Assembly (NCBI GenBank): GCA_049515555.1
Contig: JBEKTY010000249.1
Location: 1-9,079, forward strand
DNA from: JBEKTY01 sp049515555
Lineage (GTDB): Bacteria; Planctomycetota; Planctomycetia; Pirellulales; Thermoguttaceae
Reading direction: 5' to 3'
Length of the DNA stretch: 9,079 nucleotides
Of this stretch, positions 5,018-9,079 are shown piece by piece (the first letter of the stretch is position 1; each line of letters opens with the position of its first letter). Position numbers and translations under genes: made by a program. Under the pieces are notes generated by a model, which ran no database searches, was not told the DNA's origin, and was given only the letters and a program-made list of their open reading frames with translations.

Positions 5018-6697
5018 ATGTTTGGATCGAGAAACGTTGTGGCGTACCTGTGCCGGCTGGCGGCCGTTGTTCCGCTTCCGCTGGCGATGTTTTGGCCGGC
5101 CGGTGTTTCGCAGGCTGCGATCGCCAAATGCCTGGAGGCCACCTGTCGCATCACGGCCCACGACGGGAGCTGCGGCAGCGGCTGCGTGTTGGCGATCGAC
5201 CGCGGCCAGGTGTACGTGCTGACTGCCGCCCACGTGGTGGCCGATGCGTCGGCCGTCCGCTGCGAGTTCTGGCGGCAGGGGCACCAGTCGCAGCCGCTGC
5301 CGGGCAGCGTGGTTCGGCGCTGGCCGTCGGCCGATGCGGCGGTGGTCGGCGTAGCGGAATCGGCCTTCGGCGGGATGCCGCCGGCGGCGATCCCCTTGGC
5401 CGCCCCCGGTCGCACGATCCGGCCCGGCGAGACCCTGGCCTCGGTCGGTTGCGCGGGCGGGTCGTGGTCTACCGGCTGGGTCGGCCATGCGCTGGTTTGC
5501 GCGGGCGACGACCTGCACTTCGTGCCCGCCCCGGCCAACGGCCGAAGCGGCTCGGCCATCTTCGACGCCGACGGGCGGCACATTCTGGCCGTGGTCCGGG
5601 CCCGCTCGGGCGACAACTCGGAGGGCATCGCCACCTCGGTGCAGGCGATCTACCGCAGCCTGGACGCCGACGATCAGCAGATGTCCGCGGCCCCGGTGGT
5701 CGAGATCGGCCACCACTGGCGAGACGCCAGTGCCACCCAAACTTTGACCGGGACCCCGGCAACCGGGACCGGCCCAGCCACTGCATGGCAACTGACCGAC
5801 TGCGGACCCGGCGGCTGCCCCTTGTGCCCGCCGCTGTTCCAAAATCGGCTGCTGCCGAACCGGCCTAACCGGGAAGCGGAAGGGCGCGGCCCATATCCGA
5901 CCCTGCCGCCGCCGGCCGTCGACGTGAAGCCGCTGGACGAGAAGCTGCAAAAGATCACCGACTTGCTCACGGAGATCGAGGGCCGTCGGTCGAAGGAGTC
6001 GTCGCCGGCCGAGCCGGCGGCCGATGCGCAGGCCCGCCGCATGGCCCAGGAGGCGCTGCAAGGCGCCGGCCAGGCCCTCGAGACGGCCAAGGCCGCCCAT
6101 GCCGAAACCGCCCGCATCGCCCAGCTCACCGAAGGACTGGCCTCCCAAGTCAAAGACGTCGCCGCCCAGACCAACAAGCTCAATGCCGCCCAGGAGAAAA
6201 CCAACGAGGCGATCCAAAAACACGGAACGCTCGGCGAGCGGATCGAGCTGTTGAAGCAGCGGGTAGACGAGCGAGTGGGCGAGGATGCCTCGCGGCCCGA
6301 AAAGATCCGGGCCTTCATCCACGAGGCGGTGACCGACAAGACCGAGTGGCTGCGGATGGGCCTAATCGTGGCCCTGGCCCTGCCGCTGCTGATCTTCGTC
6401 ATCGACTACGCGCACCATAAGAAGACGGGCGATCCGCTGTTGATCGAGAAGCTGGCGACCCAGCTCGGCGCCGTGGCAACCCAGCAGCCGATGTTGGCGC
6501 CGGCGGCGAATCTGGCTAGCCACGCGGCCAACGACGTGACCGGCCTGCTGGCCCTGCTGAATCAGCAGACGCAGGCCCAATTGCAGCGGCCGGCGGCGCC
6601 CACGGTGGTGGTGACGCCAGCCCAGCCGGCTCCGGCCGCCGCGGCCCCGGCAGCCGCGGCCGCCCCCGTGGCAGCGGTCGCTCCGACCGCCCATTGA
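5018..6697 (+). CDS. Exported trypsin-fold protease with coiled coil and C-terminal membrane anchor
   Basis: This 559-residue protein has a signal peptide (1-33, cleavage after SQA), then a chymotrypsin/trypsin-fold domain (about 35-215). VLTAAHVV gives His72, WPSADAAVVGV gives Asp106, and NGRSGSAIFD gives nucleophile Ser177 in a GxSG context, so the triad is complete. At 231-262 a linker is encoded partly by a planctomycete repeat hairpin. CGPGGCPLCPP (262-272) adds a Cys-rich patch. A long Ala/Glu/Gln-rich coiled coil spans about 300-425, one transmembrane helix lies at 446-463 and is followed by basic YAHHKKTGD, and an Ala/Pro/Gln-rich tail ends the protein. Predicted topology puts the protease and coil outside and the tail inside. 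The ATG follows GAGGAGGG, eight bases upstream. Substrate is unknown; HtrA-like surveillance or an envelope role is inference. Confidence 0.85.
   Translation: MFGSRNVVAYLCRLAAVVPLPLAMFWPAGVSQAAIAKCLEATCRITAHDGSCGSGCVLAIDRGQVYVLTAAHVVADASAVRCEFWRQGHQSQPLPGSVVRRWPSADAAVVGVAESAFGGMPPAAIPLAAPGRTIRPGETLASVGCAGGSWSTGWVGHALVCAGDDLHFVPAPANGRSGSAIFDADGRHILAVVRARSGDNSEGIATSVQAIYRSLDADDQQMSAAPVVEIGHHWRDASATQTLTGTPATGTGPATAWQLTDCGPGGCPLCPPLFQNRLLPNRPNREAEGRGPYPTLPPPAVDVKPLDEKLQKITDLLTEIEGRRSKESSPAEPAADAQARRMAQEALQGAGQALETAKAAHAETARIAQLTEGLASQVKDVAAQTNKLNAAQEKTNEAIQKHGTLGERIELLKQRVDERVGEDASRPEKIRAFIHEAVTDKTEWLRMGLIVALALPLLIFVIDYAHHKKTGDPLLIEKLATQLGAVATQQPMLAPAANLASHAANDVTGLLALLNQQTQAQLQRPAAPTVVVTPAQPAPAAAAPAAAAAPVAAVAPTAH
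5714..5732. repeat. Repeat hairpin inside the protease gene
   Basis: cactggc (5714-5720) and gccagtg (5726-5732) pair perfectly around gagac, followed by ccaccc. The style (ccact-ggc...gcc-agtg-ccaccc) matches the hairpins of the element at 1256-1377. GC-palindromic sequence follows at 5748-5772. Together they encode the linker between protease domain and coiled coil. Confidence 0.6.
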
Positions 6698-6708
6698 CGC
6701 GTTGGGCG

Positions 6709-6734
6709 ACTGAACACCGAACACTGAACACTAA
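6709..6734. repeat. Short gaacactg-type repeat, partner of 8876-8894
   Basis: actgaacaccgaacactga (6709-6727) is the exact reverse complement of 8876-8894 (19 bp). Unlike the other gaps, this one has no inverted partner of its own. The long-range pair brackets the three genes 6750-8869. Confidence 0.7.
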
Positions 6735-6749
6735 CCCGAAGGGTTCCCG

Positions 6750-7004
6750 ATGGGCACGCAAGAATGGCAAATCGTTATCGGCGTGGTCACCTCCGCGGCT
6801 ATCACGCTGGGCTCGTGGATGTTCATGGTCCATGCCAAGCTGGCCGTGCTGGCCGCGCGGATCGTCGACCTGGCCGACAAGATGGAGAAAGCTGCCGAGG
6901 CCAACCGCGAGCTGTGGACCCGCTCGGCTCACCACGAAACCCGGCTGCAGACCCACGACGTCCAGTTTGCCCACGTCGCCGAGCGGCTGGAGGGCATCGG
7001 ATGA
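6750..7004 (+). CDS. Small membrane/coiled-coil protein, holin-accessory-like
   Basis: This 84-residue protein has a single N-terminal transmembrane segment (about 8-28: IVIGVVTSAAITLGSWMFMV) followed by an amphipathic coiled coil (about 30-82, HAKLAVLAARIVDLADKMEK, then QTHDVQFAHVAERLEGIG). Size and layout resemble small phage proteins such as XhlA or Rz-like accessory proteins, but no sequence signature confirms that. GAAGG (6738-6742) is a modest ribosome-binding site. The stop overlaps the start of the ParB-like gene as ATGA, so the two are translationally coupled. The pairing of a membrane protein with a DNA-linked ParB-fold protein is unexpected for a lysis gene and may reflect a packed phage operon. 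Function unknown. Confidence 0.65.
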   Translation: MGTQEWQIVIGVVTSAAITLGSWMFMVHAKLAVLAARIVDLADKMEKAAEANRELWTRSAHHETRLQTHDVQFAHVAERLEGIG

Positions 7005-7582
7005 AGATACGCGATCGGATCAAGGAATTGAGGCGGGTGAAGGCCGGCCAGTTGCGGCCGCATCCGAAGAACTGGCGGACGCATCCCCAGGCCCAACGCG
7101 ACGCGCTGTGCGGCCTGCTGGCCGAGATCGGCTACGCCGACGCCCTGCTCGTCCGCGAGCTGCCCGACGGCTCGCTGCAACTGATCGATGGCCACTTGCG
7201 GGCGGAGACCACGCCCGACGTGGAAGTCCCCGTCCTGGTGCTCGACCTGGACGACCGGGAGACGGCCAAACTGCTGGCCCTGCTCGACCCGCTGGCGGGC
7301 ATGGCCGACAAGGACCGCGACGCCCTGGCCGACCTGCTGGCCGAGGTCGAGACCGACAACGGCGCGGTGCAGGCCCTGCTGGAGCAGATGCTGGCCGCAC
7401 CCGACGCCTCGTTGGCCAATGCCTCGCCGGCCGACGACGAGCACCGCGCGGCCGGGGGCGCCGAAGTCGACGTGCCCGAACTGTTCCAGGTCGTCGTCGA
7501 GTGCGCCGACGAGAGCCAGCAGCGACAGATCTACGAGCGGATGACCGGCGAAGGCTTCAAGTGCCGACTGCTGGTAATGTGA
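7001..7582 (+). CDS. ParB/Srx-like domain protein, phage type
   Basis: This 193-residue protein starts at ATG 7001, with GGAGGG nine bases upstream and ATGA coupling to the previous gene. The N-terminal ParB/sulfiredoxin-like domain is about 8-115: LRPHPKNWRTHPQAQRDAL (18-36), LLAEIGYADALLVRELPDGS (39-58), LIDGHLRAE (61-69) with the G-H-x-R nucleotide-binding motif (Gly64, His65, Arg67), VPVLVLDLDDRETAKLLALL (76-95). The C-terminus LFQVVVECADESQQRQIYER, then EGFKCRLLVM (161-193), is a small domain often joined to phage ParB-like proteins and DNA methylases. The family includes NTP-hydrolysing or nuclease-like enzymes and frequently accompanies phage DNA modification or packaging genes. There is no HTH as in chromosomal ParB, so plasmid partition is unlikely. 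Its neighbour, the ABC-GNAT fusion, suggests a shared role. Confidence 0.82.
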   Translation: MKIRDRIKELRRVKAGQLRPHPKNWRTHPQAQRDALCGLLAEIGYADALLVRELPDGSLQLIDGHLRAETTPDVEVPVLVLDLDDRETAKLLALLDPLAGMADKDRDALADLLAEVETDNGAVQALLEQMLAAPDASLANASPADDEHRAAGGAEVDVPELFQVVVECADESQQRQIYERMTGEGFKCRLLVM

Positions 7583-7584
7583 AA

Positions 7585-7653
7585 CAGTGTTCAGTATTCA
7601 GTTTTCAGTGTTCAGCCTCCGACTGAAAACTGAACGCTGAAAACTGAAAACTC
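7585..7653. repeat. Inverted array of gttcagt/actgaaa-type repeats
   Basis: cagtgttcagtattcagttt and onwards (7585-7615) is mirrored by ctgaaaactgaacgctgaaa and onwards (7623-7653). The units have 7-8 bp period. The array fills the gap between the ParB-like and ABC-GNAT genes and shares the cagtgttcag core with 6709-6734 and 8876-8894. Confidence 0.85.
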
Positions 7654-7690
7654 AATTCTCCTCTAACCGGCCGACGACGGAGTAATTCTC

Positions 7691-8869
7691 ATGGCCCGAA
7701 TCGACGTGACGGTGGACTGTCCGGTTTTCGACTCCTTCGGCGTGCAGCAGGTGGCGGGGATGTTCGACGTGCCGCTTCGCCAGCGGGCATCGCAGCGCTT
7801 CGGCGTGGACGTGCCCGACGACCTGGGGCAAAAGCCTTGGCGGATCGGGCTGATCGTCGGCCCCTCGGGCAGCGGCAAGAGCACGATTGCCCGGCACATG
7901 TTCGGCCCACGGCTCTATGAGCGGCGGGAGTGGCCGCCGGACCGGGCGGTAATCGACGGCCTCGGCAACCGGCCGATCAAACAGGTGACGGGGCTGTTCA
8001 CGGCCGTGGGCTTCAGCTCCCCGCCGAGCTGGATCAAGCCGTATCACGTGCTCTCGGGCGGGGAGCAGTTCCGCTGCGACCTGGCGCGGGCGTTGGCAGG
8101 CTTGGAGCAGGGCAGCGGCAGAGCAGGAAGTAGTTGTCAGTTGCCAGTTGTCAGCCATCCCACTGACAACCGACAACTGACAACCGACAACTCGTCACCC
8201 CCGCTCGGACCTTCCCCCGCGCTGCCCTTGGTGGCTTTCGACGAGTTCACCAGCGTCGTCGATCGCAACGTGGCCCGGGTTGCTTCGGCGGCCATCGCCA
8301 AGGGACTGCGCAGCGGGCAGATCGGCGGGCAATTCGTGGCCGTCACCTGCCACTACGACGTGACCGAGTGGCTCCAGCCGGACTGGATCATCGACATGGC
8401 GACCGCCCGGTTCCAATGGAGGTGTCTTCCACGACCGCCGATCAAGCTTAAGATCGTTCGTTGCGCGCGTCGTGCGTGGTCCCTGTTTGCGCGTCATCAC
8501 TATTTGAGCGGATCGCTCAGCGCCATGGCCCGCTGCTTCCTGGCCCTGTGGGAAGACGAGCCGGTGGCGTTCTGCGCCACGGTTTCACTGTACGGGCACA
8601 AGAACCGGCGGCGGATCAGCCGGGTCGTCACGCTGCCGGATTACCAGGGCATCGGCATCGGCATGGCCCTCACCGAGTCCGTGGCCGAGCTCCATCGCGG
8701 CGAGGGTCATCGCGTGAACCTGACGGCCAGCCATCCGGCGATGCTCGCCCACCTGCGGCGCTCGCCGCGGTGGCGCGCCATCGGCGTGAAGAAGACCGGC
8801 TCGAAGCGCTCGGGCGCCTACTGCGGGTCACCCGGCCGGGCCGTCGCGTCCTTCGAGTTCCAAGGCTGA
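7691..8869 (+). CDS. Soluble ABC ATPase fused to a Mom-like GNAT acyltransferase domain
   Basis: This 392-residue protein carries a complete ABC ATPase (about 1-245): Walker A GPSGSGKST (57-65), signature LSGGEQ (121-126), Walker B LVAFDEF (180-186) with Glu185, D-loop SVVD (188-191) and H-loop His221 (TCHYD). It has no membrane segment, so it is not a transporter. Residues 147-168 are encoded by tandem-repeat DNA between signature and Walker B. The C-terminal GNAT domain (about 250-375) shows FARHHYLSG (266-274), RVVTLPDYQGIGIGMAL (311-327) with the acetyl-CoA-binding QGIGIG loop, and SHPAM (347-351). The His-Tyr pair in HHYLSG recalls phage Mu Mom, a GNAT-fold enzyme that modifies adenine in DNA. 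GGAG lies ten bases before the ATG. A role as ATP-dependent DNA-base acyltransferase with the ParB-like partner is inference. Confidence 0.8.
   Translation: MARIDVTVDCPVFDSFGVQQVAGMFDVPLRQRASQRFGVDVPDDLGQKPWRIGLIVGPSGSGKSTIARHMFGPRLYERREWPPDRAVIDGLGNRPIKQVTGLFTAVGFSSPPSWIKPYHVLSGGEQFRCDLARALAGLEQGSGRAGSSCQLPVVSHPTDNRQLTTDNSSPPLGPSPALPLVAFDEFTSVVDRNVARVASAAIAKGLRSGQIGGQFVAVTCHYDVTEWLQPDWIIDMATARFQWRCLPRPPIKLKIVRCARRAWSLFARHHYLSGSLSAMARCFLALWEDEPVAFCATVSLYGHKNRRRISRVVTLPDYQGIGIGMALTESVAELHRGEGHRVNLTASHPAMLAHLRRSPRWRAIGVKKTGSKRSGAYCGSPGRAVASFEFQG
8131..8192. repeat. Inverted octamer repeat inside the ABC ATPase gene
   Basis: agttgtcagttgccagttgt and onwards (8132-8154) is mirrored by ctgacaaccgacaactgaca and onwards (8163-8192). 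It belongs to the same class of 7-8 bp period inverted arrays found in the gene gaps, here inside a reading frame that stays open (residues about 147-168). Confidence 0.85.
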
Positions 8870-8894
8870 CAGTTCTCAGTGTTCGGTGTTCAGT
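8870..8894. repeat. gtgttcggtgttcag repeat next to MITE
   Basis: Starting right after the stop of the ABC-GNAT gene, this short array contains the 19-bp exact inverted copy (8876-8894) of 6709-6727 and touches the first base of the element at 8895. Confidence 0.7.
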
Positions 8895-9079
8895 GGACTT
8901 TTGCAAATTGCGGAGGCCCGGTCCCCTCTCCCTCCGGGAGAGGGTTAGGGTGAGGGAAAATGGGTGAGGATGCTGCTTTTCCATTTTTCGTGACCAACGC
9001 AGGTTCCCCTCACCCCGGCCCTCTCCCGGAGGGAGAGGGGGACCACTTGTGTCGTCCCCATCCCAATTTGCAAAAGTCC
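8895..9079. mobile_element. 185-bp MITE-like element with 16-bp perfect terminal inverted repeats
   Basis: ggacttttgcaaattg (8895-8910) and caatttgcaaaagtcc (9064-9079) are perfect inverted repeats at the ends. Inside lies a second, longer imperfect inverted repeat built from ccctctccctccgggagagg (from about 8923) and ccctctcccggagggagagg (from about 9020), each itself a hairpin. There is no coding capacity, so it would be mobilised in trans. The window ends exactly at its last base, so a target-site duplication cannot be checked on the right; the left flank is the cagt of the adjacent repeat. Confidence 0.78.

Noticed and set aside
5012..6322. Long reverse-strand reading frame opposite the protease gene
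   Set aside because: It lacks recognisable domains and is rich in Arg, Gly and Leu, the usual antisense shadow of a GC-rich gene. The + strand protein has signal peptide, triad, coil and membrane helix.
7001..7582. Chromosome or plasmid partition ParB
   Set aside because: Only the ParB/Srx-like domain is present. There is no HTH domain, no ParA neighbour and no parS-like site, and the C-terminus matches phage-type relatives.
6694..7626. Reading frame spanning the small membrane and ParB-like genes in a third frame
   Set aside because: It starts in the previous gene's stop and repeat region, is Arg/Pro-rich and ends in repeat DNA. The two genes in the other frames show motifs and coupling.
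7691..8869. ABC transporter ATPase
   Set aside because: No permease gene or membrane segment is nearby, and the protein continues into a GNAT domain.

Overview
The window is GC-rich and looks like a chromosomal segment of a planctomycete, most likely of the Pirellulales type. That assignment is inference. It rests on a membrane-anchored coiled-coil gene followed by a small overlapping membrane gene, on CPGCGG-type zinc-ribbon proteins, and on gene gaps packed with 7-8 bp period repeats and 'ccactgctgg...ccagcagtgg'-style hairpins. All confident genes are on the + strand.

Left part (1-3900), backbone-like: the 3' end of an unidentified gene (2-100); an exported EEP/DNase I-fold protein with a damaged active site (217-1194); a repeat-filled gap (1195-1543) holding a 122-bp structured repeat between G-rich and C-rich octamer arrays; a small RelA/SpoT/Mesh1-type HD hydrolase with its metal and substrate residues intact (1544-2131); a near-consensus sigma70-type promoter (2154-2183) and a roughly 240-nt leader; and a two-gene unit of a membrane coiled-coil protein (2431-3312) and a short single-pass membrane protein (3281-3556). 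A near-perfect 86-bp palindrome (3754-3839), which acts as a bidirectional terminator, closes this part.

Right part (3903-8869), accessory or phage-like: an HTH plus zinc-ribbon protein coupled (ATGA) to a permuted NlpC/P60-like cysteine peptidase; an exported trypsin-fold protease with coiled coil and C-terminal membrane anchor; a small membrane/coiled-coil protein coupled (ATGA) to a ParB/Srx-like protein; and a fusion of a soluble ABC ATPase with a GNAT domain that recalls the phage Mu Mom DNA-modification fold. The gene types resemble the left flank of a prophage or a degraded mobile element, but no terminase, portal, integrase or transposase is visible. The most notable candidate system is the ParB-like protein plus the ABC-GNAT fusion, possibly a DNA base-modification or anti-restriction module.

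Repeats: nearly every gene gap carries its own family of 7-8 bp period repeats, mostly as inverted pairs. One array lies in frame inside the ABC ATPase, between its signature motif and Walker B. Another repeat hairpin codes for the linker of the protease. The window ends on a 185-bp MITE-like element with perfect 16-bp terminal inverted repeats (8895-9079).
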